From Magnetococcales bacterium DCbin4 (GTDB lineage: Bacteria; Pseudomonadota; Magnetococcia; Magnetococcales; UBA8363): a DNA stretch of 45,192 nt. Made by a program: the position numbers and the translations under genes. The stretch spans positions 1 to 45,192 of the forward strand of contig PEAN01000031.1 of NCBI GenBank assembly GCA_002753735.1. The letters run 5' to 3'. Positions within the stretch are counted from its first letter, which is position 1, and every line of letters begins with the position of its first letter. Shown piece by piece: positions 37,395 to 45,192 of this stretch. Below the pieces are notes generated by a model. That model was not told the DNA's origin, did no database searches, and saw nothing but the letters and a program-made list of their open reading frames with translations.

Positions 37395-40220
37395 ATGTTT
37401 TTGGATATGAAAATGAACCAATTGCTTCATCGGATTGATCAGCTTTCACTTCATGCCCGCTTTTATTTCATTATTGGTTTGATTCTGATAATGACTGGAA
37501 TGAATGTCTGGCAAAGTGTGGTGATTCACAACCAGACGATTGCATCGCGGGATTTGGCGTTGATTTCCCAGGTGGCTTCCCATGCGGAAAAGGCGGCCAC
37601 CCTGTTTGGCCGGCAGGTCCAGGAATGGAAAAACACCATTCTTCGGGGCCACCTGGCAGAAGGTTCCATGGAGGAATTTAAATACTATAAACAATTTGGG
37701 GAAATTGAACGTAAGGTTCAAGAAGAGCTGGAGGCGGTCAAGTCCGGGTTTTCCAATTTGCATGAATCGGTGGATGATGTTGAAAAACTCAAGGAAAACC
37801 ATAAGGATCTTGGGGAGAAATACCGTGCTGCCCTGGCCACCCATTACCGGGTGGGTGACATTCAATCCATTCCGCGCACCGACAAGGCGGTATCGGGCAT
37901 CGACCGGCCTACGGCTCAGGGGATGGATGGTCTGGTTGAGAAGATGCGCAAACAGATCGAGCAACTCCATGGTGGTGCGATCCAGGATGCGGATCGAACG
38001 GAACGTGCCCAAGTATTATTGGCACTGATTATTTTTCTCTCCACGGTGATGGGTTTGATTGTGATCATATTGTTTTTAAGGTCCATTCTTCAATCCATCA
38101 ACAAAATCGAAGACAGTGTGGAAATGTTGAGCCGCGGAGAACTGACCCAACGCACCAATGCGGGTTCTGACAACTCATTCGGTCGTATTTTCCGTGGTTT
38201 GGACACCATGGCCGACCAGCTTTCCCATGTCATCAACACGGTGTTGTTGCAGTCGGAATCGGTGATGTCGGTGGTGGATGAAATGGTGCCGTTGAAAACG
38301 TCTTTGCGGAAGGATTCCAATGACAATCACGCCCTGGCGCGCAGCGTGGTGCAGGAAAACGACCGGTTGGATCAGGAAACCCAGGTACTCAACAGCAACA
38401 TTTTGGATGCGGTGGCCAATATTGAAACGGTATCCCTGGCGGCCCAACAGTTGAGCGAAAACGTGACGGCGATTGCTGCCGCATCGGAACAGGCCAGCAC
38501 CAACGTCAACACGATGGCCTCCGCTGCGGAACAGATGACCAGCAACGTTGCCGGAGTCAATTCCAGCCTGGATCAGGTCAATGTATCGGTGGGCAATGTT
38601 TCCCGGTCGGTGGTTGGGTTGACCCGTTCATTGCAATCGGTGCGGGACCGGTGCCAACAGGCGGATGACATGTCGGCGCAGGCGGACAAGAATGCCCAGG
38701 AGTCGATGGATGTCATGAAACGGCTGGCCGTATCCGCGGCAGAAATCGGCAAGGTGGTGGACTTGATCAAGATCATCGCCAATCAGACCAACATGTTGGC
38801 GTTGAATGCCGCCATTGAGGCTGCGGGGGCGGGACAGGCGGGTCTGGGGTTTGCGGTCGTCGCCAATGAGGTGAAGGATTTGGCGCGTCAGACCACCGAG
38901 GCGACCAAGATGATTCAGGAAAAGACCGCCGAGATCCGGGCGCAGGCCCAGGATGCCGCCAAATCCACGCTTGGCATTACCGAGCGGGTTCGGGAGATCA
39001 ATGCCACCAATCGTGAAATCACCGAAGCGGTGGATTTACAGAATCGGGAGGTCAATGGAATTTCCCGGGCCATGGAACAGGTGGGTGCGGCGGCGACGGA
39101 GGTTTCACGCAACGCCCATGAACTGGAAGCGGCATCCCAGGAGGTGGCACGTGCTGCGGTCGAAGCGGCAACCGGTACGCAGGAAATCGCCACTGCCGCA
39201 TCCAATGTCGCCACCAATGGCGCCAAGGTTGCCGCTGAAAGTTCTGCGGCCAGGGATCGCGCCATCAAGGTTCAGGCAGCGGCCCAGGAGATTTTCGCCT
39301 CTTCGACCCAGGTGCAGAAAATGATGTTGCAATCCATGCAACTCAGCCATTATCTGGACGGTTCGGTGGAATATTCGGGCAGATTGACCGAGGTGGTCAA
39401 TGAAACCAGCAATGCATTGAAGATGGCGGTCGGAGGTGTGCGCATTGAACAGGCCCGTTTTGACGTGCGCACCATCAAGCTGGCTCATTTGCAATGGTTG
39501 GGTCGTCTGGAACAGGTGATTCGTGGCCGTACCCTGCTGAAACCCGAAGAGGTTTCCAGTCATAAACAGTGCAAATTCGGGCAATGGTATTTTTCCGAGG
39601 GCCAAACGATCTTTGGTTCCATGGAACTCTATGGCGAATTGGGTGAGGTTCACGAAAAGGTCCATAACACGGCGCGTGAAATCACCGCGATGGTGGCCGA
39701 TGGCAAACATGACCAGGCCCGTGCCAGCATGGACCGGCTCAACGATCTGCGACGGATGATGTTCGAGCTGTTGGACCGCCTTTATCTGGTGCAGGATGTA
39801 GACTCTTCAAACCGACAGATCATGCCCTGGAGCGATAAGTTTTTGGTGAAGATTAAATCGTTTGACCAGGAACACCAACGATTGGTGGCGTTGATCAACG
39901 AACTGTACAACGGGATGAACCGGGGGATGGGGCGGTCCGCCTTGGGGACCATGCTTCAGGAGTTGGTGGATTATACGACGACCCATTTTCAACACGAGGA
40001 AGCCGCTTTTCTCAAAACCGGCTATCCCGAAGCCGAAGCCCACAAGGCGATGCATGCCGGTTTTGTGGATCAGGTGTTGGCATTCCAGAAACAATTCAAC
40101 GAGGGTACTGCCTTCATTGACATGAAACTGGTCAAGCTGTTGCGCGAATGGTTGATCGACCACTTCCTGGTGACTGACAAAGCCTATTCGGCCCACCTGC
40201 GCAAGGGTGGCATCCGGTAG
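37395..40220 (+). CDS. Chemoreceptor with CZB and bacteriohemerythrin domains
   Basis: The 941-residue receptor has TM1 near residues 21-41, a periplasmic helical domain, TM2 near 208-230 ([21 protein letters not shown]), HAMP, and a signalling domain with tip [20 protein letters not shown] (from about 465). After it comes a CZB-like zinc-binding module (about 695-790: [29 protein letters not shown]), then a bacteriohemerythrin domain (about 808-935) with di-iron ligand motifs [26 protein letters not shown] and [10 protein letters not shown]. Hemerythrin domains bind O2 at a di-iron site, and CZB domains sense zinc or hypochlorite in other receptors, so oxygen or redox taxis is the likely role. 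Two C-terminal sensors on one receptor is notable. The start lacks an obvious Shine-Dalgarno. Confidence 0.92.
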   Translation: MFLDMKMNQLLHRIDQLSLHARFYFIIGLILIMTGMNVWQSVVIHNQTIASRDLALISQVASHAEKAATLFGRQVQEWKNTILRGHLAEGSMEEFKYYKQFGEIERKVQEELEAVKSGFSNLHESVDDVEKLKENHKDLGEKYRAALATHYRVGDIQSIPRTDKAVSGIDRPTAQGMDGLVEKMRKQIEQLHGGAIQDADRTERAQVLLALIIFLSTVMGLIVIILFLRSILQSINKIEDSVEMLSRGELTQRTNAGSDNSFGRIFRGLDTMADQLSHVINTVLLQSESVMSVVDEMVPLKTSLRKDSNDNHALARSVVQENDRLDQETQVLNSNILDAVANIETVSLAAQQLSENVTAIAAASEQASTNVNTMASAAEQMTSNVAGVNSSLDQVNVSVGNVSRSVVGLTRSLQSVRDRCQQADDMSAQADKNAQESMDVMKRLAVSAAEIGKVVDLIKIIANQTNMLALNAAIEAAGAGQAGLGFAVVANEVKDLARQTTEATKMIQEKTAEIRAQAQDAAKSTLGITERVREINATNREITEAVDLQNREVNGISRAMEQVGAAATEVSRNAHELEAASQEVARAAVEAATGTQEIATAASNVATNGAKVAAESSAARDRAIKVQAAAQEIFASSTQVQKMMLQSMQLSHYLDGSVEYSGRLTEVVNETSNALKMAVGGVRIEQARFDVRTIKLAHLQWLGRLEQVIRGRTLLKPEEVSSHKQCKFGQWYFSEGQTIFGSMELYGELGEVHEKVHNTAREITAMVADGKHDQARASMDRLNDLRRMMFELLDRLYLVQDVDSSNRQIMPWSDKFLVKIKSFDQEHQRLVALINELYNGMNRGMGRSALGTMLQELVDYTTTHFQHEEAAFLKTGYPEAEAHKAMHAGFVDQVLAFQKQFNEGTAFIDMKLVKLLREWLIDHFLVTDKAYSAHLRKGGIR

Positions 40221-40529
40221 GGCGTGCGCGACGTGGCGATGATGCGCTGACGTGTTGACATTCAAAAAAATTATTGAAAGAAAAAAGGGGTCTGGGGGAT
40301 TGCCCCCAGGGTGTTGATTTTGTTTTTTAATTTAAACAAAAAGTTTTCCATGTTCCGCTTTTGACTTTGTTTTTAGAATCAAAGTCCTGGGGGCAATCCC
40401 CCAGACCCCTTTTTTCTTTTAATGATGATCATTGCCTTCGCTCCATACAGATGATGATGATGGTCCATGACGAACCGATACCGGTCATAGTATTATTCCA
40501 TGAAGATGATCCCTTCATGGAGCATGTTC
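40221..40529. other. Intergenic stretch filled by a palindromic repeat
   Basis: No gene. Most of it is a copy of the dispersed repeat. The remaining AT-rich part (about 40421-40529) would hold the promoter of the NACHT gene, with GGAG at 40519-40522 as its ribosome-binding site. Confidence 0.6.
40254..40420. repeat. Dispersed palindromic repeat with perfect 34-bp arms
   Basis: The arms 40277-40310 and 40386-40419 are perfect inverted repeats of 34 bp. Each arm contains its own hairpin, CTGGGGGATTGCCCCCAG (7-bp stem, ATTG loop). On the plus strand the right arm is followed by CCCCTTTTTTCTTTT, so it may also act as a bidirectional terminator between the two genes. The outer TTAATTCTAC ends present in the complete element at 18748 are missing. 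Confidence 0.8.
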
Positions 40530-43500
40530 ATGGAACCCATTCAAGACCCCATCCCCATAGTTCTGATCGATATGGCCGGTTTTTCCCAACAAAACCGGGA
40601 TACGAAGATTGATCATCTCAAACGTTTGCAACAGGGGATCCGGGAGAGCATCCAACCCATGATCGGATTCGCCGATCCCGACCAGGTCATTCGGCGGCAT
40701 GGCACCGGCGACGGTTATTATCTGTTTTTGAAAGGTTATCCCATCCCGGTGGCCATGCGTTTCGCCTGGAACCTGGAACAATTTTTACACGAGGACAAAA
40801 TACGACATCCGGGAGAAGAACCATTGCGGCTTCGGGTCGGGTTGACCCTGGGGGATGTCGGGTTGGTGGGTGATCAATATTTGGGAGACGCACTGACCCG
40901 GGCACAACGATTGATTGACCATGATTGGATCAAGGAACTATTGAAGGAAAACCGGGATGATCCCCTGGTCCTGGTTGCATCGGCCTTTTTTTGGAACCAA
41001 TGGAACCATCATCCACAAAAATCAAACGCCAACCTGGCGTTTCCCGAAGATCGCCCCTGGATCGAAGAAACCCTGCTCGTCAAACATGGTGATGCCATTG
41101 CATGTCGTATCCAGATCGAATCAAAAACTTTTTCCCGGATCAAAGGAGAACTTCCACCTTCACTCTTCGAGCCCCAACCTCAAGATTTAACCCCCTGGTT
41201 GCAATCATTGCGCGACCGGACGCAATACATCAAGATCAGCGGCATCGGTTCCGGCGGCGGACGCGGCAAACTGGCCAATCTCTACCCCATTGAAAAATTG
41301 TTTACCACGCTCAAAACGCGGGAAGGCCAACGTCTTGAAAACATCTCTGGACCCGATGCCATGCCGGATCGCATGAGCGAGGTCAATCTGGCCGATCTCC
41401 TCCCCCGCTACCCCCATTTGTTCATCGAAGGCGAACCCGGAGCCGGAAAAACCACCTTTCTCCATTTGGCTGCGGCCACTCTGGCCAAGGATTTGTTGAA
41501 TGAGCCATGTCCCGATGGAGCGACCTGGAGAAACCGTTACCTGGGAATGGATGATCAAGAACCTTTCATCCCCCTTTTCTTGAAACTTTCTGAATTGGCC
41601 ACCCTGTTGACCGACCAAAAGATCGGTGCAAAGGCTGATGATCGTTATCGTCTGTTGGACCTGTTGCAGACCACCCCCGATGCCAGTATGGATCAGGCTT
41701 GGCGTGATCATTGGGAACAACAATTGAAGGCGGGACGGGTGATCCTCCTCCTCGATGGATTGGATGAAGTGGCGGATGACGCTGTGCGTGAGCGGGTTTT
41801 TTCAATCTTTCAAAACGCGAAAAATCAATGGACAAAAAGCCGCATCATCGTCACCAGTCGTCCTTTCGGCGCTGAACGGTTGGAAGAGATCGGTTTTCAT
41901 CGAGCCGTCATCGCACCGTTTGATGCCAATGCCACCCAAATTTTCATTGCTCGCTGGTCGGCGGCCATCTATGCCACGGGTGAACAACCCGAAGGTGAAG
42001 CCCATCAACATGCGCAAAAACTGGAAGCTGCCATTCTGAGCAGTCATGCCATTCGTCTGCTTGCGGCCAATCCGGTCATGTTGACCTGTCTGTGTGTGGT
42101 CCATTGGAATGAAGGGGGACTGCCCGAGGGGCGGGCACGGGTCTACAAGGCGGTGATTCGATGGTTGCTGCATGCTCGGGAAGCTTTGCGCAAGGAACAT
42201 GGCTATACCAGCCGTTATGCCTTGGAAGCCTTCGCCGCCATTGCTCTGACCATGATGGGGAAAGAAGTCGTAAAGAAGGCAATCTTTGATTTGGAGGAAG
42301 CCGCCCAGGTGGCATTGCCCTTATATCAACGTCATTTTCCCACCTCCCCTCCCCCTGGGCTGCCGCAAGTGCGGGATTGGGTCCGTTTTGAATCGCTTTA
42401 CAGTGGCATCCTGGGAGAACCTTCGAGGACGCGCATCCGTTTTTGGCATTTGACCTTCCAGGAGTATTTGGCAGCCCAGGAATTGGCCTGGAGGAGTGAG
42501 GATGATTGGTGGCAGGTGATCGAAAAACAACTGATCAACGCCCAATGGCGGGAAACGGTCAATCTGTTGCCGGGAGTGCTTTTTGATGAAGGGGGAAAAC
42601 GCCGGGTGGATGAATTTTTGTCCCGGGTGTTGATCAAATATGCCGGGACCACATTGGTTGATGCTGCTCGTCAGGCGGGTATTCTGGGACGCATCCTGGA
42701 ACCGATGAAGGCGTATCAGTATCAACCCGACCCAGGCAGCCACCGCCAATATATGAATGTTTTGCATCGTGCCACGGCCATATTTACCGTTGAGGGGGCA
42801 GAAAAAGTTCCTGTTTCGGAACGCCTGTTGGCAGCAGGAGCCTTGGGCCAGGGTGGCGATGCGCGCTTGGCGGAAGACCAATGTCGAAAAAACATGATCC
42901 CTGTCCCCGGGACCGACATTTGTTTGGGGAAATATTTGGTCACGGTGATGGAATATCAACGATTCATCGAGGATGGCGGTTACGCCACGCCCGATTTTTG
43001 GCAGGAGGAACAGGGATGGATCTTTCGTCAGGAAAAAGGATGGAGCGAGCCAGACGAGTGGCCCGGACAATTGAATCATCCCAATCGTCCGGTGGTTGGG
43101 GTTTCGTGGTACGAAGCCTGGGCTTATTGTCATTGGCTGCATAATAAAAGAGGGATCCCTTTTTATTTGCCCGAAGAAAAAGATTGGGAACGGGCAGCAA
43201 GCCCTGACGGCAGAACCTATCCCTGGGGAAACGAAAAACCGACCCCGGAACTGGCCAATTTCGATCAAAGCAAGATTGGGGCACCCAGTCCGGTCGGACT
43301 TTATCCCACGGGCAATAGCCTTTATGGCCATTGTGACTTAGCGGGAAATGTCTGGGAATGGAGTGCCTGTCCGTGGGAAGAAGGTGGGGTCAAAGATGAA
43401 CATATCAAGAAGTTCGGACCACCGAAGGTGGTCAGGGGCGGGTCCTGGGACGACCCGGATTTCTACCTCCGGGCCGACCACCGCCTCGTCAGCGTTGCGG

Positions 43501-43559
43501 GCAACCGCGAAGGCGTTCTGGGCTTTCGCCTCGCCGCCCCCGCCAGCCTTGGTCTTTGA
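40530..43559 (+). CDS. Cyclase-like/NACHT/FGE-fold receptor with DGR-type variable tip
   Basis: The ATG at 40530 has GGAG 7 nt upstream; an in-frame ATG at 40500 is possible. The ~1009-residue protein has three parts. Residues about 8-140 resemble a class III nucleotide cyclase: VLIDMAGFS with metal-type D14, RHGTGDGYYLF with a second Asp near 62, and LRVGLTLGDVGLVGD; the usual NxxAR is replaced by LTRAQR, so activity is uncertain. A NACHT ATPase follows: Walker A GEPGAGKTTF (from 301), Walker B ILLLDGLDE (D409), VTSRPF, then a helical region. The C-terminal ~230 residues are an FGE/SUMF1 C-type-lectin fold (GKYLVTVMEYQRF, PVVGVSWYEAWAYCHWL, LPEEKDWERAA, CDLAGNVWEW, VRGGSW, GFRLA). It lacks the two catalytic cysteines of true FGE. 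Its last 42 codons are a hypervariable segment shared with the TIR-FGE gene. Confidence 0.88.
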   Translation: MEPIQDPIPIVLIDMAGFSQQNRDTKIDHLKRLQQGIRESIQPMIGFADPDQVIRRHGTGDGYYLFLKGYPIPVAMRFAWNLEQFLHEDKIRHPGEEPLRLRVGLTLGDVGLVGDQYLGDALTRAQRLIDHDWIKELLKENRDDPLVLVASAFFWNQWNHHPQKSNANLAFPEDRPWIEETLLVKHGDAIACRIQIESKTFSRIKGELPPSLFEPQPQDLTPWLQSLRDRTQYIKISGIGSGGGRGKLANLYPIEKLFTTLKTREGQRLENISGPDAMPDRMSEVNLADLLPRYPHLFIEGEPGAGKTTFLHLAAATLAKDLLNEPCPDGATWRNRYLGMDDQEPFIPLFLKLSELATLLTDQKIGAKADDRYRLLDLLQTTPDASMDQAWRDHWEQQLKAGRVILLLDGLDEVADDAVRERVFSIFQNAKNQWTKSRIIVTSRPFGAERLEEIGFHRAVIAPFDANATQIFIARWSAAIYATGEQPEGEAHQHAQKLEAAILSSHAIRLLAANPVMLTCLCVVHWNEGGLPEGRARVYKAVIRWLLHAREALRKEHGYTSRYALEAFAAIALTMMGKEVVKKAIFDLEEAAQVALPLYQRHFPTSPPPGLPQVRDWVRFESLYSGILGEPSRTRIRFWHLTFQEYLAAQELAWRSEDDWWQVIEKQLINAQWRETVNLLPGVLFDEGGKRRVDEFLSRVLIKYAGTTLVDAARQAGILGRILEPMKAYQYQPDPGSHRQYMNVLHRATAIFTVEGAEKVPVSERLLAAGALGQGGDARLAEDQCRKNMIPVPGTDICLGKYLVTVMEYQRFIEDGGYATPDFWQEEQGWIFRQEKGWSEPDEWPGQLNHPNRPVVGVSWYEAWAYCHWLHNKRGIPFYLPEEKDWERAASPDGRTYPWGNEKPTPELANFDQSKIGAPSPVGLYPTGNSLYGHCDLAGNVWEWSACPWEEGGVKDEHIKKFGPPKVVRGGSWDDPDFYLRADHRLVSVAGNREGVLGFRLAAPASLGL
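43431..43556 (+). other. Predicted DGR variable region 1
   Basis: The last 42 codons of the NACHT-FGE gene align without gaps to the last 42 of the TIR-FGE gene: 99 of 126 bases identical. In codons 1-34, 14 codons differ and 20 are identical to the base. Of the 19 base differences there, 18 are in codon positions 1 or 2 of codons ending in the same C or T (GAC/GTC, GAT/GCT, TAC/AGC, CTC/GGC, GTT/AAT). This is what a DGR leaves when AAC/AAT template codons are mutagenised at adenines. The constant 3' block CTGGGCTTTCGCCTC may be the homing (IMH-type) end. Confidence 0.8.
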
Positions 43560-43770
43560 TTTTCTTGTTTTTCTTGAGTTCTGTCTGGATTTCCGTCAGA
43601 AATCGTTCCACTCCGTATTCCACTCCCGCCGCCCCACCGTTCTTTCTCACACGCTTTCACGGCTCATCCAGCAAATTTTTCCGATGCCCCTTTCCGCCTC
43701 GCCCCCCTTCCAGTCATGGGGGCTTTGTCATCCCGTTCCTCCCGCATCAGTTGCCTGCTGAAAAAGGGGA
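43560..43770. other. Spacer between convergent receptor genes
   Basis: No gene, no reverse transcriptase fragment and no full template repeat was found. A short GC hairpin candidate (GCCCCC/GGGGGC in the minus direction, about 43706-43729) lies about 45-70 nt past the TIR-FGE stop. In characterised phage DGRs a hairpin downstream of the variable region aids homing; this resemblance is weak. Confidence 0.4.
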
Positions 43771-45039
43771 TCAGGCAAAAAGGCTGTAGGGGGCAGCGAG
43801 GCGAAAGCCCAGATTGACGCAGCGGCTGCCCGCACCGCCGCCGCCGCGGTCGTCGGCCCGGAGGCTGGAAGCCGGGCCGACCCAGGACCCGCCCCTGACA
43901 GAACACCAACCCCGTTCTCCTACAGTTACAAGGGGATCCTTGACCAAAAGTGAGGCACGTTTTTTATAAGCATCCGCATCCCAAACGTCCCGACACCATT
44001 CCCAGATGTTTCCAGCCAGATCGAGATGCCCAAATGGACCCCGTCCCGCAGGGTATTGGCCGACAAGTGCTGGTTTGCCCGTTTCCCAATCCAACCCAAA
44101 ACAGGCATGCCTCGGAGTCGGATCATCGTTGCCCCAGGGGAACCGACGCCCATCCATTCCACGCGCGGCATATTCCCACTGCGCCTCGGTGGGCAGAAAA
44201 AACTTCTTGCCTGACGATTTTTGCGAAAGCCATGTGCAAAACTTATTGGCATCGTTCCAATCCACCCCAACGACCGGTTGTTGGTCATTCGAGAATCGTT
44301 CATCCATCGAATATTCTGGCTTTTGGTAGTTTGGATTTGCCTCAAGGAAAAGGCGATATTGCTGGTTGGTTACCGGGGTTTCCGCAAGATGGAATGGGGA
44401 CAGTTCCACATGATGGGCAGGCTTTTCATCCTTGAATTCACCCTGATCATTGCCCATGGTAAAAACACCCCCCGGCACCGGCAGCATTCGCAGCCCTGGC
44501 AGCAGGTCAGTGATGGGGGGGCTGGGTGGGTCGTCTGGTGGGCGCTGTGTGGACAATTCTCGAATACGCTTGGCCAAATCCCGGAAAATACCCTTCTGTT
44601 CCAGGGATGTCCGATGTTCCAAGGTGTGGTCTGGAGTGGCATACCCCTGAAAACTGGCCAGATCGATGATCTTTTTCTCTTGGGTATCCGGATCCTGGAA
44701 TGGAATCTTGGCGGCATCTTCATCGAAGGGACTGACAAAAACCGGAAGGATCGTCAATCCCCGCTGCAAATGCGCGTGCAATAATGGTGGCAATTCTTCG
44801 TTATAAATGAATTCTGACGCGAGAAATGTTTGTGAAATGAATAAAATTGCCGTATTGGCTTCATTCAGAGCCTTTTTGATTTCTTTCCGCCATTGTTGTC
44901 CCGTTTGAATCTCCCTGTCGGTCCAGACAACCACCAAGCCATCCCGTTCCAAGGTATTCTTGAACGGAAAAAACGACTCCAACAAAGGATTGTCTTTACG
45001 GCTGTAGCTGATAAAAACTTTCGACTTTGAACGCTCCAT
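43771..45039 (-). CDS. TIR/FGE-fold receptor with DGR-type variable tip
   Basis: The ATG at 45039 has GGGGTGGG just upstream; a TTG four codons earlier is the alternative. The 422-residue protein starts with a TIR domain (about 5-140): KVFISYSRKD, VVWTDREIQTGQQW, and LASEFIYNEEL with candidate catalytic Glu81/82, as in NAD-cleaving bacterial TIRs. A short Pro-rich linker (RPPDDPPSPP) leads to an FGE/SUMF1 C-type-lectin fold (about 183-422): PGGVFTMGNDQGE, LAETPVTNQQYRLFLEANP, PVVGVDWNDANKFCTWL, LPTEAQWEYAARG, LDLAGNIWEW, VRGGSW, LGFRLAA. Catalytic FGE cysteines are missing at the expected place, so it is probably a binding module. TIR would be the effector, the lectin-like tip the sensor. The stop faces the NACHT-FGE stop 211 bp away. 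Confidence 0.9.
   Translation of the reverse strand: MERSKSKVFISYSRKDNPLLESFFPFKNTLERDGLVVVWTDREIQTGQQWRKEIKKALNEANTAILFISQTFLASEFIYNEELPPLLHAHLQRGLTILPVFVSPFDEDAAKIPFQDPDTQEKKIIDLASFQGYATPDHTLEHRTSLEQKGIFRDLAKRIRELSTQRPPDDPPSPPITDLLPGLRMLPVPGGVFTMGNDQGEFKDEKPAHHVELSPFHLAETPVTNQQYRLFLEANPNYQKPEYSMDERFSNDQQPVVGVDWNDANKFCTWLSQKSSGKKFFLPTEAQWEYAARGMDGRRFPWGNDDPTPRHACFGLDWETGKPALVGQYPAGRGPFGHLDLAGNIWEWCRDVWDADAYKKRASLLVKDPLVTVGERGWCSVRGGSWVGPASSLRADDRGGGGAGSRCVNLGFRLAAPYSLFA
43774..43899 (-). other. Predicted DGR variable region 2
   Basis: Codons 1-42 before the stop of the TIR-FGE gene. It pairs with variable region 1 codon for codon, beginning GTC AGG GGC GGG TCC TGG in both. The amino acids at variable sites differ strongly (for example D/V, D/G, D/A, F/S, Y/S, H/D, L/G, V/G, E/C, V/N), while the scaffold residues VRGGSW, LRAD and LGFRLAAP are constant. 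Upstream of the GTC codon the two genes' DNA is clearly divergent although the fold is the same. Confidence 0.8.
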
Positions 45040-45192
45040 GGCCCACCCCAATCGGTCAATGAATACACTTCAGGCTGGAGCATAGATGATAACAAGATTG
45101 GAATCATGGGACGCCATATGGATCTCCCGAGATTTCCGGTAGTGCGTCACCGACATTCCCCCGGCATTTCAACCGATGGTCGTGCGGCTGGG
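45040..45192. other. Region upstream of the TIR-FGE gene to the window edge
   Basis: No gene is visible. It should contain the promoter of the minus-strand TIR-FGE gene. No clear motif was chosen. Confidence 0.3.

Noticed and set aside
43686-43710. Partial resemblance of spacer DNA to the 3' block of the variable regions
   Set aside because: Only about 13 bases (TTTCCGCCTCGCC) agree and with an inserted C; too short to call a template repeat or a relic variable region.

Overview
The window looks like a piece of chromosome from a motile, signalling-rich, Gram-negative proteobacterium. Two methyl-accepting chemotaxis proteins (one carrying a bacteriohemerythrin), CheW, a BarA-type hybrid kinase, a giant secreted RTX/VCBS protein, and intergenic DNA littered with a palindromic repeat (core CTGGGGGATTGCCCCCAG) recall the Magnetococcales. 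That assignment is an impression, not proven here. Most genes are GC-rich; an AT-richer accessory stretch lies at about 8.7-12.9 kb.

Layout. 1-8684: 3' part of a giant repeat protein (RTX-like 148-residue repeats, Ser/Gly linker, VCBS repeats), cut by the left edge. 8715-10349: a 1.6-kb cassette with 13-bp terminal inverted repeats and a target-site duplication, carrying only a six-TM protein gene that is broken by a frameshift. 10361-12915: three translationally coupled genes encoding a DUF3696-type AAA ATPase, a PIN-like nuclease and an RNA ligase, a possible undescribed RNA cut-and-seal or defence system. 12920-15087: DUF3467 protein and a GAF-HlyD adaptor. 15085-15757: repeats and strong hairpins. 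15758-18480 (minus): MCP and CheW. 18748-18924: a MITE-like palindrome, followed by remnants of a mobile-element gene. 19631-28542 (minus): a membrane protein, a response regulator-PAS-diadenylate-cyclase-like protein, and an LprI/alpha-2-macroglobulin giant, probably one operon. 28733-30980: pta and ackA. 31122-32810 (minus): CorA-like transporter. 33052-40220: hybrid histidine kinase and MCP-CZB-hemerythrin.

The right end is the most striking part. Two convergent genes encode cyclase-like/NACHT/FGE-fold and TIR/FGE-fold proteins. Their last 42 codons align without gaps. In the first 34 of these codons, all but one of the nucleotide differences fall in codon positions 1 and 2 of codons ending in the same C or T, while 20 codons are identical to the base. 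This is the pattern left by adenine-directed mutagenesis from a shared AAC/AAT-rich template, i.e. the variable regions of a diversity-generating retroelement (DGR). No reverse transcriptase or template repeat is visible in the window, so the targets would be served from elsewhere. Together they look like immune-type receptors (NACHT and TIR effectors) with hypermutable C-type-lectin-fold sensor tips.
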